Assembly: GCF_027944115.1 (NCBI RefSeq)
Contig: NZ_JAPJZI010000001.1
Coordinates: 2,294,001 to 2,358,000 of the forward strand
Direction of reading: 5' to 3'
Origin: Hoeflea prorocentri
GTDB taxonomy: Bacteria; Pseudomonadota; Alphaproteobacteria; Rhizobiales; Rhizobiaceae
DNA: 64,000 nt
The notes under the pieces: generated by a model
The model's database searches: none
What the model was told of the DNA's origin: nothing
The model's input: the letters and a program-made list of their open reading frames with translations, nothing else
Shown here: piece after piece, positions 16,008 to 25,006 of the stretch
Layout: each line of letters opens with the position of its first letter
How positions within the stretch are numbered: the stretch's first letter is position 1
Translations under genes and position numbers: made by a program

Positions 16008-17037
16008 CGGCCCATTGTCTTTGCTCATCGAGGCCCATTGAAATCAGCAGCGGTTCGGAGGCCTGGCGGGCGCTGAAATCCGCTTTGCCAGAAAGCCCGT
16101 CCCAGCCGCAGGAGATGAGCGATTGCGCGACCGCACCGCCGAGCGTGTTTCCAGGTCCAAGCACGATCAGGCAATCGGGTGCAAACTCGCGCACCGAGGT
16201 GTGGACGGCGGCGGTAAAATCATAGGTCTGCGTCACCTGATGGCCGAGCGTATAGTCCCCTAGTGCGGTCAGGTCCGTCGCCCATGGATACCAGATGCGG
16301 CCCCTTCCATCGACCATCGCAACATCGGGCTGACGGAAAAGACCCTGTCCCAGTGCGGCCCTGCCCCGTTCGGAAATCGGCTCCTGCAGCGGCGTATGGA
16401 ATGCGGCATGGTTGGCAAGACGCATCGGGAAACGCTGGTCGATGCGTGGCAGCGTTGTCTCCAACGCCGTCAGGCCTTCCTCGTTGCCGGCCAGGACGAG
16501 CATCCCTCCGAGTTCAATAGAGACATAGAGGCTGCTGTGCGACCGCGCATTGATCAATCGCACGTGCTCGAGAATGTCATCCCGGCGGCCCGGGATTTCG
16601 CGCCAATCCGCATCGACAAACGGATAGACGAGCTGACCTCCGATCAGGCTTTCCTGCATGAAGGTGCCCATCGTGTTGACGACATCCATGCCTCCGAACG
16701 GTGACAGAGCACCGGCGCAGGTGAGCGCGATGTACCAGCCCATGGAGTTGCCGGTAACAGCGACAATTTCGAACCGGGACCGGTCGATTGAAAGAAAATC
16801 GGAATAGGCGCATGCGTAAATCAGCGGCGATGCGTTGTCACCGCGCGAGAATGTGCCAACGCTGTAGCGCTCCGCACCATCAAGGGCACTGATCGCAAGC
16901 TGATCATGGTTAGCGCGATAATCGTCCACCATGCCGATGAACTCGGCCTTGTCTGCATGATGGCGTTTCAGATAACCGAGTTCGGCTTTGTTATAAGTCC
17001 CACGCCCGGGGCAGATGACAACAGCCGAACGGGTCAT
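16000..17037 (-). CDS. Malonyltransferase-like (FabD-fold) acyltransferase in the lysine operon
   Basis: A 345-residue protein of the FabD/acyltransferase family. The nucleophile motif is TGNSMGWYIAL (GxSxG with Asn in place of the usual His), and a catalytic His lies in NHAAFHTPLQEP. In FabD the malonyl-carboxylate-binding Arg precedes GxxMQ (RGKFMQE in E. coli); here the motif is MGTFMQE, so that Arg is Met. This argues against malonyl as substrate. It overlaps the E1 gene by 4 bp and ends the GCDH-E1 operon. No acyl carrier protein, condensing enzyme, E2 or E3 gene is nearby. It could hand an acyl group from the E1 product to CoA or act in thioester quality control; both ideas are speculation. 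Confidence 0.75.
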   Translation of the reverse strand: MTRSAVVICPGRGTYNKAELGYLKRHHADKAEFIGMVDDYRANHDQLAISALDGAERYSVGTFSRGDNASPLIYACAYSDFLSIDRSRFEIVAVTGNSMGWYIALTCAGALSPFGGMDVVNTMGTFMQESLIGGQLVYPFVDADWREIPGRRDDILEHVRLINARSHSSLYVSIELGGMLVLAGNEEGLTALETTLPRIDQRFPMRLANHAAFHTPLQEPISERGRAALGQGLFRQPDVAMVDGRGRIWYPWATDLTALGDYTLGHQVTQTYDFTAAVHTSVREFAPDCLIVLGPGNTLGGAVAQSLISCGWDGLSGKADFSARQASEPLLISMGLDEQRQWAVS

Positions 17038-19250
17038 GAGCCTTCACCGGTCAGTTCCAGCACCGCCTTGACGATGGTGTCGCGGCTTGGAAGCGTCGCG
17101 GTCGCAGCGCGCCCGAGCGGGATGAAGCTGTCATCGGCTGCGATCCGCGCGATCGGCTTTTCCCGGTCTGCCTGCTCGGCCAGAAGCGTCATCAGCGCTT
17201 CCGACTGCGAACCGGTCGCCCGGCATTCGTCGACCACGAGCACATGTGCGCAAGGCGCCACAGCTTCAAGGATGGCCTCGTCGTTGAGCGGCGCCAACCA
17301 GCGCAGGTCGATGACGCGAAGCTGCAAGCCGTGTTGCTCGTTTAATATCTGTTCGGCTTGCCGCGACAGGTAGTAGCCATTTCCGTAGGTCAGGATCGCA
17401 AGGTCAGTGCCGTCGCCATGCTGGCCGATCTCTCCGAGCCTGATCGGCTCGCCGGTTCCGGGCGGCTCGTAAACGGACGTCCACAAACCGTCCTTTTCCG
17501 CGTGAAGGTCGCGGGTCATATAAAGCGCAATCGGTTCGACAAACGCAACGACACGTTGCTCCTCGCGCGCCAGCCGCACGCATTCGCGCAGCATGTGCAC
17601 GCCATCGGCTCCGTTTGACGGACAGGCAATGACGACACCCGGAATGTCGCGCAATACCGCAAGACTGTTGTCATTGTGGAAATGGCCGCCGAAGCCCTTT
17701 TGATATCCAAGCCCTGCGATGCGGATCACCATGGGGTTGGTAAATTGCCCGGCGGAAAAGAAGCTCAGCGTCGCCGCCTCGCCGCGCACCTGGTCCTCGG
17801 CATTGTGCAGATAAGCCAGGAACTGGATTTCCGGCATCGGCACAAAGCCGTTATGGGCAAGGCCGATCGCAAGGCCGAGGATCGATTGCTCATCGAGCAA
17901 AGTATTGATGACGCGGTGTGGCCCGAACCGGCTATGCAGTTTCGAGGTCACATTGTAGACCCCACCCTTCGGTCCGATATCCTCACCGGCCAGAACGATT
18001 TCCTCGTGCTCCAGCATGAGATCGGTGAGCGCCCAGTTGAGAAGCCGCGCCATGTGCTGAGGCGCTGTCTGCGCCTTCGCATCGGTTCCGAAAATATGTT
18101 GACGTTCCTGCCAGGAAGGCCCGTTGCCATGCTGACAGGCGCGGGCCGGCGGAACGAGGCTGGCCATAACCTGCTTTGGCGTTTCGAGCTTGGGACGCGC
18201 GATCACCTTCTCGGCAATCCGGGTGCAGCGCGCCTCTTCTTCATTGTAGATTGAAAGCACATCATTGCGATCCAGCACGCCGTTTTCAATGAGGATACGG
18301 GCGGAGTGAAGCAGAGGGTCATTGGCTTCATCCGCTTCGACCTCCGCCTTTTTCATATAGACGGTATGCATGTCCGAACCGGCATGTCCATAGAGGCGCA
18401 CAGTGGACATGTGAAGAAAGGCCGGTTTGCGACGGCGGCGCACATAGTTGGCGGCCTCGCCGGCGCGGGCGTAGGTTTCGACAAGGTCGAGGCCGGAGCA
18501 ACGGAAATATTTCAGGCCCGGACGCTGTCCCATTGTGGCCTCGATCCAGCCGCCGGGTGTCTTGGTTGATATGCCGATGCCATTGTCTTCACAGACAAAA
18601 AGCAGCGGCAGCGGGATGCCCTGATAGGCGGTCCAGCAGGCCGTATTGAATGCACCCTGAGCGGTTGAGTGGTTCGCCGACGCGTCGCCAAAACTGCAAT
18701 GGACAATCGCATCGTCCGGCATCTGCCGGTGCTCGGGATCGATGCGCCGCGCAAGGCCGATGGAATAGGCAGCACCCACCGACTTCGGCAAGTGGCTCGC
18801 AATGGTCGAGGTCTGCGGCGGGATCATCAGCGCCTTGGAGCCGAGCACCTTGTGACGGCCGCCGGATATCGGATCTTCGCTTGAGGCAACAAAGCTCAAG
18901 AGCATATCCCAGGCCGGCGATTGCCCGGGCACCTGGGTTGCACGCTGGATCTGGAAAGCAGCATCGCGATAGTGCAGGAAAGCCATATCGCCAGGCCTCA
19001 ACACGGCGGCAATGGCGGCATTGCCTTCATGCCCGGATGAGCCGATTGTGTAGAACCCCTCGCCCTGCGCCTGCAATTTGCGCGACGTGCGATCAAGCTG
19101 ACGCGACAGCACCTGACTGCGGAAAATCTGCGTCATCTGATGCGGCAGAAGGCCCGCATCACCGGGTGTCAGGCTGGCGGCGGACGGCGGAAAATCAGCC
19201 GCCGCGACACGTTTGAGAAAGTTCTCGTGGACGATTTCCGCGCGGTCCAT
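17034..19250 (-). CDS. Fused alpha-beta E1 component of a 2-oxoacid dehydrogenase (probable 2-oxoadipate role)
   Basis: A 738-residue thiamine-diphosphate enzyme in which E1-alpha and E1-beta are one chain. The alpha half carries the ThDP motif from CSFGDASANHSTAQGAFN to VCEDNGIGIS; the beta half starts near residue 395 (LTDLMLEHEEIVLAGEDIG) and contains HNDNSLAVLRDIPGVVIACP and VVDECRATGSQSEALM. Such E1s act on branched-chain or longer 2-oxoacids. Directly downstream of the glutaryl-CoA dehydrogenase gene, the logical substrate is 2-oxoadipate, giving a glutaryl thioester. No dihydrolipoyl acyltransferase (E2) or E3 gene is in the window, so the complex must borrow them. The assignment of 2-oxoadipate rests on context. 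Confidence 0.8.
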   Translation of the reverse strand: MDRAEIVHENFLKRVAAADFPPSAASLTPGDAGLLPHQMTQIFRSQVLSRQLDRTSRKLQAQGEGFYTIGSSGHEGNAAIAAVLRPGDMAFLHYRDAAFQIQRATQVPGQSPAWDMLLSFVASSEDPISGGRHKVLGSKALMIPPQTSTIASHLPKSVGAAYSIGLARRIDPEHRQMPDDAIVHCSFGDASANHSTAQGAFNTACWTAYQGIPLPLLFVCEDNGIGISTKTPGGWIEATMGQRPGLKYFRCSGLDLVETYARAGEAANYVRRRRKPAFLHMSTVRLYGHAGSDMHTVYMKKAEVEADEANDPLLHSARILIENGVLDRNDVLSIYNEEEARCTRIAEKVIARPKLETPKQVMASLVPPARACQHGNGPSWQERQHIFGTDAKAQTAPQHMARLLNWALTDLMLEHEEIVLAGEDIGPKGGVYNVTSKLHSRFGPHRVINTLLDEQSILGLAIGLAHNGFVPMPEIQFLAYLHNAEDQVRGEAATLSFFSAGQFTNPMVIRIAGLGYQKGFGGHFHNDNSLAVLRDIPGVVIACPSNGADGVHMLRECVRLAREEQRVVAFVEPIALYMTRDLHAEKDGLWTSVYEPPGTGEPIRLGEIGQHGDGTDLAILTYGNGYYLSRQAEQILNEQHGLQLRVIDLRWLAPLNDEAILEAVAPCAHVLVVDECRATGSQSEALMTLLAEQADREKPIARIAADDSFIPLGRAATATLPSRDTIVKAVLELTGEGS

Positions 19251-19260
19251 TTCTCACCTG

Positions 19261-20475
19261 TCAGAAAAATGCCTGAAGCCCGGTTTGCGCACGTCCAAGG
19301 ATCAGTGCGTGGACATCATGCGCACCCTCATAGGTGTTGACGGTTTCAAGGTTGCACATGTGGCGCATAACCTGAAAATCTTCCGAAATACCGTTGCCGC
19401 CATGCATGTCGCGGGCCAGACGCGCAATATCCAGCGCCTTGCCGCAATTGTTTCGCTTGACGATCGAAATCATCTCCGGTGCCGCATTGGCCTCGTCCAT
19501 CAGGCGGCCCACGCGCAACGCGCCCTGAAGGCCAAGCGCGATTTCTGTCTGCATATCGGCCAGCTTTTTCTGGAAGAGCTGTGTCTGGGCCAGCGGCCTG
19601 CCGAACTGTTGACGGTCAAGGCCGTATTGCCGTGCCGCATGCCAGCAGAACTCAGCCGCACCCATCGTTCCCCAGGCGATACCGTAGCGGGCGCGATTGA
19701 GGCAGCCGAACGGCCCCTTCAGGCCCTCGACATTCGGAAGCAGCGCATCCTCGGCCACATCGACACCATCAAGCACGATCTCACCGGTAATCGACGCGCG
19801 CAGCGAGAGTTTTCCGCCGATCTTCGGCGCAGAAAGGCCGGAGGCGCCTTTTTCCAGAACGAAGCCGCGGATTTTCCCGTCATGGGCGTCTGATTTGGCC
19901 CAGACGACAAACACATCGGCAATCGGCGCGTTTGAGATCCACATCTTGCTGCCGGTGAGCCGATAGCCGCCCTGCACTTTTTCGGCCCGCGTTTTCATGC
20001 CGCCAGGATCACTGCCCGCATCGGGTTCGGTCAAACCGAAACAGCCGATCAATTCACCGCTTGCAAGTCCCGGCAGATACTTTTGACGCTGCTCCTCAGA
20101 GCCATAAGCATATATCGGATACATGACCAGCGACGACTGCACGGACATCATCGAGCGGTAGCCTGAATCAACCCGCTCAACTTCCCGCGCAACCAGACCA
20201 TAGGCGACATAACCGGCTCCGATGCCACCATAGGCCTCAGGGATTGTGGTTCCCAGCAAACCCATTTCGCCCATCTCGCGGAATATCGATGGATCGGTCA
20301 CCTCATCGCGATAAGCCTCGATGACCCTCGACTGCAATTTCTCCTGCGCATAGGCACGGGCGGAATCACGGATCATCCGTTCATCATCGGAAAGCTGATC
20401 GTCCAGCCGGAACGGATCTTCCCAGTCGAATGATGACAGGGAGGGCATTTCCTTTGGCTTGAGGTTGGCGGTCAT
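19261..20475 (-). CDS. gcdH: Glutaryl-CoA dehydrogenase
   Basis: FAD-dependent acyl-CoA dehydrogenase, 404 residues, converting glutaryl-CoA to crotonyl-CoA and CO2. The C-terminal motif [17 protein letters not shown] with the catalytic Glu, [16 protein letters not shown], and [18 protein letters not shown] are diagnostic of the glutaryl-CoA subgroup. ATG 20475 opens the leftward operon gcdH-E1-acyltransferase. It closes the lysine route that starts with the dehydrogenases at 12869-15442; only the aminoadipate transaminase is not identified in the window. Confidence 0.94.
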   Translation of the reverse strand: MTANLKPKEMPSLSSFDWEDPFRLDDQLSDDERMIRDSARAYAQEKLQSRVIEAYRDEVTDPSIFREMGEMGLLGTTIPEAYGGIGAGYVAYGLVAREVERVDSGYRSMMSVQSSLVMYPIYAYGSEEQRQKYLPGLASGELIGCFGLTEPDAGSDPGGMKTRAEKVQGGYRLTGSKMWISNAPIADVFVVWAKSDAHDGKIRGFVLEKGASGLSAPKIGGKLSLRASITGEIVLDGVDVAEDALLPNVEGLKGPFGCLNRARYGIAWGTMGAAEFCWHAARQYGLDRQQFGRPLAQTQLFQKKLADMQTEIALGLQGALRVGRLMDEANAAPEMISIVKRNNCGKALDIARLARDMHGGNGISEDFQVMRHMCNLETVNTYEGAHDVHALILGRAQTGLQAFF

Positions 20476-20540
20476 TGCGTCACTCCCGGTCTTTCATCCA
20501 TGCGCTCTGGATGTCAGGCGCCATTTCATTTCAAAATTTC

Positions 20541-20630
20541 ATGATAGCTTAAAGCATCATGGAAAATGCGGTAAAATTTTGCCGCAGTAAATAGAGATTT
20601 CGCAATATATTCATTCCGTTTCAGAATGAA
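20541..20630. promoter_or_regulatory. Three inverted repeats upstream of gcdH
   Basis: The 166-bp gap before gcdH contains ATGAT-aGCTT-a-AAGC-ATCAT at 20541-20560, the near-perfect palindrome GCGGTAAAATTTTGCCGC at 20568-20585, and TTCATTC/GAATGAA with 7-bp spacing at 20610-20630. The stretch is locally A+T-rich. It is the only possible promoter region for the gcdH operon. Which repeat is an operator and which the transaminase-gene terminator cannot be decided. Confidence 0.5.
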
Positions 20631-20641
20631 CTTCGAAGCTG

Positions 20642-21496
20642 TTAGATCGAAGCCTTGCGCATTTCCTCAATATAAACGTCACGCAGTTTACGGGCTACCG
20701 GCCCAGGCTTGCCGTCACCAATTTCGTGGCCGTCGATCGAAATCACCGGACTGACGAAGCCGGATGCCGAGGTCGAAAAGGCTTCGACGGCATGTCTGGC
20801 TTCCTCAACAGTAAAGGCCCGTTCAACAACCTTCATCTGGAGTTTCCGGGCGCAGGCCAGAACCGCCTTGCGCGTAATACCGTGGAGAATGAAGTTGGAG
20901 ATATCGCGCGTGACGATCGATCCGTCGGCAAGAACGATGTAAGCATTGTTGGACGAGCCTTCCGTCACCAAGCCGTCGCGCACCAGCCAGGCATCGTCTC
21001 CGCCTTTGGCGCGGGCTTCCATCTTGGCAAGCGAGGGATAAAGCAATTGCACCGTCTTGATGTCGCATCGGCTCCAACGGTGATCCCCGACGGTGAAGAT
21101 CTTCTGGCCGCGCTGCGCAAGCGCGCTGTCGATCAGCGACTTCTCCTGGGTAAACAGAACAAGCGTTGCGGGCGTGTCGTCCGGCGGGAAGACAAAATCA
21201 CGGTCCGCCGCTCCGCGTGTGACCTGCAGATAGACCAGCCCCTCTTCCAGCCCGTTCCTTGAAACAAGCTCGCGATGGATTGCCAGCAATTCGTCGTCGG
21301 AAACGGAAAAATTCATGCTCAACTCGCTGAGCGAACGGCGCAGGCGGCCACAATGACCGGCAAAATCCACAAGCTTGCCGTCAAGAACGGACGTCACCTC
21401 ATAAACGCCGTCTGCAAACAGGAAGCCGCGATCGAAGACCGAAACCTTCGCTTCATTTTCGGGAACGTAGTCACCGTTTACATAAACTGTCCGCAT
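20642..21496 (-). CDS. dat: D-amino-acid transaminase (fold-type IV PLP enzyme)
   Basis: A 284-residue class-IV aminotransferase. The N-terminal MRTVYVNGDYVPENEAKVSV and FDRGFLFADGVYEV, the PLP lysine in RCDIKTVQLLYPSLAKMEA, and GLVTEGSSNNAYIV match D-amino-acid transaminase, which interconverts D-alanine/2-oxoglutarate and D-glutamate/pyruvate. The frame continues up to 21682 inside the next gene, but ATG 21496 gives the standard N-terminus and lies 4 bp after the epimerase-like stop. It is the last gene of a three-gene operon that handles glutamate stereochemistry. Confidence 0.9.
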   Translation of the reverse strand: MRTVYVNGDYVPENEAKVSVFDRGFLFADGVYEVTSVLDGKLVDFAGHCGRLRRSLSELSMNFSVSDDELLAIHRELVSRNGLEEGLVYLQVTRGAADRDFVFPPDDTPATLVLFTQEKSLIDSALAQRGQKIFTVGDHRWSRCDIKTVQLLYPSLAKMEARAKGGDDAWLVRDGLVTEGSSNNAYIVLADGSIVTRDISNFILHGITRKAVLACARKLQMKVVERAFTVEEARHAVEAFSTSASGFVSPVISIDGHEIGDGKPGPVARKLRDVYIEEMRKASI

Positions 21497-21500
21497 CAAA

Positions 21501-22484
21501 TCAGCCCCAAAGTGCTTGTGAAGGAGGATGAACGCCGCTGGCGTCATATAAAAGAGGATCGGCCTGGTCAGCGGCAAGCAGCAGGGGGCCGTCCAGATCG
21601 ACGATGTCGGCGCCCTGAGCGACCAGAACCGCGGGCGCCATGGCCAGCGACGAGGCAACCATGCAGCCGACCATAATGGCAAGACCGCCTGCCGTAGCCT
21701 CCTCTTTCAGCTCCAGCGCTTCCGTTAGCCCGCCGGTCTTGTCGAGTTTGATATTGACCATGTCATATTTTCCGCGCAGCGAAACAAGCGACGCGCGATC
21801 ATGGCAGCTTTCATCAGCACAGACCGGCAGCGGCCGGTCCATATCCGCCAACGCATCGTCTTCGCCTGCTGGCAGTGGTTGTTCGACCATCGTCACTCCA
21901 AGTCGCAGCAGTTCGGGCGCAAGATCGGCATAGGTCTGGGCGCTCCAGCCCTCATTGGCATCAACAATGATCGCTGTCCGTGGCGCGCCGACCCGTACGG
22001 CTTCGAGGCGTTCCAGATCACCCTCGCCGCCAAGCTTGATTTTCAAGAGCGGGCGGTGGGCATTGCGCTGCGCCTTTTCTCGCATCACCTGAGGATCATC
22101 CAGCGACAGCGTAAACGCCGTTTGAACAGGCACGGGCTCTGCCAGCGCCGCCAGTTCAAAGGCCCGCCGTCCTGCGATCTTTGCCTCCAGATCCCAGAAC
22201 GCGCAATCCAGCGCATTACGTGCTGCACCTGCCGGCAACGCCTGCTGCAACCCTTGACGATCAAGCCCCTCGGACAGAGCGCCTGAAAGCGATGTGATCT
22301 GAGCAATCACGCTGTCGACCGTCTCGCCATAGCGGGCATAGGGCACACATTCGCCCTGTCCGATGTGAGCACCCTGCGTCAGTGTGACGGTAACGGTTCG
22401 TGCCTGTGTTCGCGATCCGCGCGAAATCGTGAAGACCTCTGCAAGAGGAAATACCGTTTCTTCGACATCCAGTTTCGTCTGCAT
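21501..22484 (-). CDS. dgcA: Enolase-superfamily epimerase/racemase (DgcA-like, N-acetyl-D-glutamate racemase)
   Basis: A 327-residue member of the muconate-lactonising/dipeptide epimerase group. Both catalytic lysines are present (LLKIKLGGEGD and VNIKLDKTGGLTEA), with metal ligands in IVDANEGWSAQ, MVEQPLP and CADESCHD. By fold alone it would be called L-Ala-D/L-Glu epimerase. Next to a DUF1611 gene it fits DgcA, which in marine Proteobacteria has been described as converting N-acetyl-D-glutamate to the L form after DgcN acetylates D-glutamate. The gene lies 6 bp after dgcN. Dipeptide epimerase remains the alternative. Confidence 0.78.
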   Translation of the reverse strand: MQTKLDVEETVFPLAEVFTISRGSRTQARTVTVTLTQGAHIGQGECVPYARYGETVDSVIAQITSLSGALSEGLDRQGLQQALPAGAARNALDCAFWDLEAKIAGRRAFELAALAEPVPVQTAFTLSLDDPQVMREKAQRNAHRPLLKIKLGGEGDLERLEAVRVGAPRTAIIVDANEGWSAQTYADLAPELLRLGVTMVEQPLPAGEDDALADMDRPLPVCADESCHDRASLVSLRGKYDMVNIKLDKTGGLTEALELKEEATAGGLAIMVGCMVASSLAMAPAVLVAQGADIVDLDGPLLLAADQADPLLYDASGVHPPSQALWG

Positions 22485-22490
22485 CAGCGC

Positions 22491-23501
22491 CTATTCCAGC
22501 GCATCGACGAGGCGCGCAGCGCCATGCCGATAAGGATCGACCGTCGGAAGTCCCATCTGATCCTCAATGCGGGCTGCATAGTCCGCCGCTTCCGCCTCGC
22601 CCATTGCCGATGTGTTCAGCGCAATGCCGGTGACCCGGCACTCGGGATTGACGATATGCGCCATGGTGAGAGCCGTGTCGCGGAGCAGTTCAAGGCTTTG
22701 CGCCTTGTATTCCGGTAATCCGCGCATATGCGGCCGGTTGGGCTCATCACACAGGATAAGCGCATCCGGCTGTCCACCATGGATCAATGCCAGCGTGACC
22801 CCGGAGTAGGATGGGTGGAAAAGGCTGCCCTGGCCCTCAATCAGATCCCAGTGATCCGGCTCGTTATCGGGCGTCAGATGCTCGATCGCTCCGGCCATGA
22901 AATCGGCGACAACCGCGTCCAAAGGCACGCCGGACCCGGTGACGAGTATGCCCGTCTGGCCCGTTGCCCGAAACGTTGCCTTCATGCCCCGCGCGCGCAT
23001 TTCGCGCTCCATGCAAAGGGCGGTGTACATCTTGCCGACCGAGCAGTCGCTGCCTACGGCAAGGCAGCGTTTTCCGCTCCGCTTTTTTCCGTTGGCGATG
23101 GGATATGAGACGCTGGGCACGCGCACATCGTGCAGCATGCGCCCTTCCCTTTGCGCCAACGCGGTCAGTTCCGGCTCATCATTGAGATGGTTGTGAAGCC
23201 CGGAAGCCAGATCCAGACCGGCATCGAGGGCGGACTTGAGCACATTCTTCCAACTGCCGGAAATGACGCCGCCGCGATTGGCGACGCCGATCACCATTGT
23301 TTTGGCGCCGGCTTTCACCGCTTCATCGATTGTCAGGTCGGCAAGACCCATATCGGCGTTGCAGCCCTCAAGGCGCAATTGGCCAACGGCAAGTTCAGGC
23401 CGCCAGTCCTTGATGCCCTGCGCCACCTTGGCTGCAAGGGCGTCCGGCGCATCGCCGAGGAAAAGTAGATAAGGGGTTTGGATCAACTCAGACTCCGCCA
23501 T
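22491..23501 (-). CDS. dgcN: DUF1611 protein, DgcN-like D-glutamate N-acetyltransferase
   Basis: A 336-residue DUF1611-family protein. The C-terminal two-thirds carry a P-loop-like GSDCSVGKMYTALCME (near residue 150), TGQTGILVTGSGVPLDAVVADF, EGQGSLFHPSYSGVTLALIH and DEPNRPHMRGLPEY; the N-terminal third is a separate alpha/beta region (VIGVANRGGVISGSW). Members of this family were identified as D-glutamate N-acetyltransferase (DgcN) paired with DgcA. Here the order is dgcN, dgcA, then a D-amino-acid transaminase, so D-alanine or other D-amino acids could feed D-glutamate into the route. Function comes from family knowledge plus gene pairing. Confidence 0.78.
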   Translation of the reverse strand: MAESELIQTPYLLFLGDAPDALAAKVAQGIKDWRPELAVGQLRLEGCNADMGLADLTIDEAVKAGAKTMVIGVANRGGVISGSWKNVLKSALDAGLDLASGLHNHLNDEPELTALAQREGRMLHDVRVPSVSYPIANGKKRSGKRCLAVGSDCSVGKMYTALCMEREMRARGMKATFRATGQTGILVTGSGVPLDAVVADFMAGAIEHLTPDNEPDHWDLIEGQGSLFHPSYSGVTLALIHGGQPDALILCDEPNRPHMRGLPEYKAQSLELLRDTALTMAHIVNPECRVTGIALNTSAMGEAEAADYAARIEDQMGLPTVDPYRHGAARLVDALE

Positions 23502-23627
23502 TCCTGCTTTTGTTCAAGGCGGTTTTATGTCCCGTCCATACGCCAATTGCCAGCGCCAGTAGGGAATAATTTATCAGCCAGCGAAGAAATCCGCAGAATT
23601 TGCCGCCGGTCCATGAGCAAGATTGAT

Positions 23628-23669
23628 AGCCTCATGACCCGGATCAGCGCCTGTGCGGATCATGAGGCT
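23628..23669 (-). terminator. Stem-loop downstream of xylA
   Basis: AGCCTCATGA (23628-23637) and TCATGAGGCT (23660-23669) are perfect 10-bp inverted arms around a 22-nt loop, 27 bp after the xylA stop. No T-run follows, so it is either a Rho-assisted terminator, an mRNA 3' stabiliser, or an operator for the dgcN operon. Confidence 0.45.
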
Positions 23670-23695
23670 TTGCACACCGACTCTCGTGAACGGGA

Positions 23696-25006
23696 TCAGA
23701 CATAACGGTTGACGACGTTTTCGAGATATTCCTGCTTGCCGGATCGCGGCTGCGGATTGATGTTTTCGGCCTCGACCCGAGCGGCAATGTCCTCCAATGA
23801 GCGTGAACCGGACAACATGCCCCAGTTCTCCTCAGCGCTCCATCCCGCATAGCGCTGATCGACAAAACCCGACAGGTCGCCATCCTCTATCATGGCAGCG
23901 GCTGCCTTGAGACCTCTTGCGCAACAGTCCATGCCGCCAATATGCGCAATCAGCAAATCTTCCGGATCAAGCGACTGCCGGCGAAGCTTTGCATCGAAAT
24001 TGGTTCCACCGGTTGAAAAGCCTCCGCCCTGCAGGATGTGGTAATAGGCCAAGGCCATTTCCGGGACATTGTTCGGGAACTGGTCGGTGTCCCAGCCGGA
24101 CTGGTAGTCGTTGCGATTCATGTCGATCGAGCCGAATATGCCCAGTGCATTTGCCGTTGCCAGTTCATGCTCGAATGAATGCCCCGCAAGGATCGCGTGC
24201 CCCTGCTCGATGTTGACACGAACCTCGTTTTCGAGGCCATAGCGCTTCAGGAAGCCGTAAACCGTCGCCACATCGTAGTCATACTGGTGCTTCGTCGGCT
24301 CCTGCGGTTTCGGCTCGATCAGGATTGTCCCGGCAAAACCGATCTTGTGTTTGTAGTCGACAACAAGGTTCAGGAACCGCCCGAGCTGGTCGAGTTCCCG
24401 GCCCATATCCGTGTTGAGCAGGGTTTCGTAGCCCTCGCGCCCACCCCACAGCACATAGTTCTCACCGCCCAGCCGGTGTGTCGCGTCAAGACATGTCTTG
24501 ACGGTGGCGGCACCAAAGGCAAAGACGTCCGGGTCCGGATTGGTCGCCGCACCGGCCATGTATCGGCGATTGGAAAAAAGGTTGGCCGTGCCCCACAGAA
24601 GTTTCAGCCCGGTGTCGGCCTGCTTGCCTTCAAAATAGTCCACGATCGCTTCGAGGTTCCGCGTGTTCTCCGCGAAATTCGCACCCTCGGGGCGCACATC
24701 GGCATCGTGGAAGCAGTAATAGGGAACGCCAAGCAGGGAGAACATTTCAAAGGCAACGTCAGCCTTCAGCCTGGCAGCCTCCATCGTGTCGTCAAACCAT
24801 GGGCGATCGAAGGTTTGTCCACCGAAGGGATCGAGGCCGGGCCAGCAGAAATTATGCCAATAGCAAACGGCAAAGCGCAGGTGATCTTCAAGGCGCTTTC
24901 CCATGACAATCTCATCGGGATTGTAGTGACGAAATGCAAGCGGGTTGCTGCTTTCCGGCCCCTCATAGGTGATCTTGCCGATATCTCCAAAAAAGCCGGT
25001 CGTCAT
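23696..25006 (-). CDS. xylA: Xylose isomerase
   Basis: Cytoplasmic metal-dependent isomerase of D-xylose to D-xylulose, 436 residues, the normal size of the class II enzyme. The catalytic His is in [13 protein letters not shown], and the signature blocks [11 protein letters not shown] and [18 protein letters not shown], plus [17 protein letters not shown], are intact. The ATG overlaps the xylB stop by 3 bases (ATGA), so translation is coupled. It ends the leftward xylF-xylH-xylG-xylB-xylA transcript. Confidence 0.97.
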   Translation of the reverse strand: MTTGFFGDIGKITYEGPESSNPLAFRHYNPDEIVMGKRLEDHLRFAVCYWHNFCWPGLDPFGGQTFDRPWFDDTMEAARLKADVAFEMFSLLGVPYYCFHDADVRPEGANFAENTRNLEAIVDYFEGKQADTGLKLLWGTANLFSNRRYMAGAATNPDPDVFAFGAATVKTCLDATHRLGGENYVLWGGREGYETLLNTDMGRELDQLGRFLNLVVDYKHKIGFAGTILIEPKPQEPTKHQYDYDVATVYGFLKRYGLENEVRVNIEQGHAILAGHSFEHELATANALGIFGSIDMNRNDYQSGWDTDQFPNNVPEMALAYYHILQGGGFSTGGTNFDAKLRRQSLDPEDLLIAHIGGMDCCARGLKAAAAMIEDGDLSGFVDQRYAGWSAEENWGMLSGSRSLEDIAARVEAENINPQPRSGKQEYLENVVNRYV

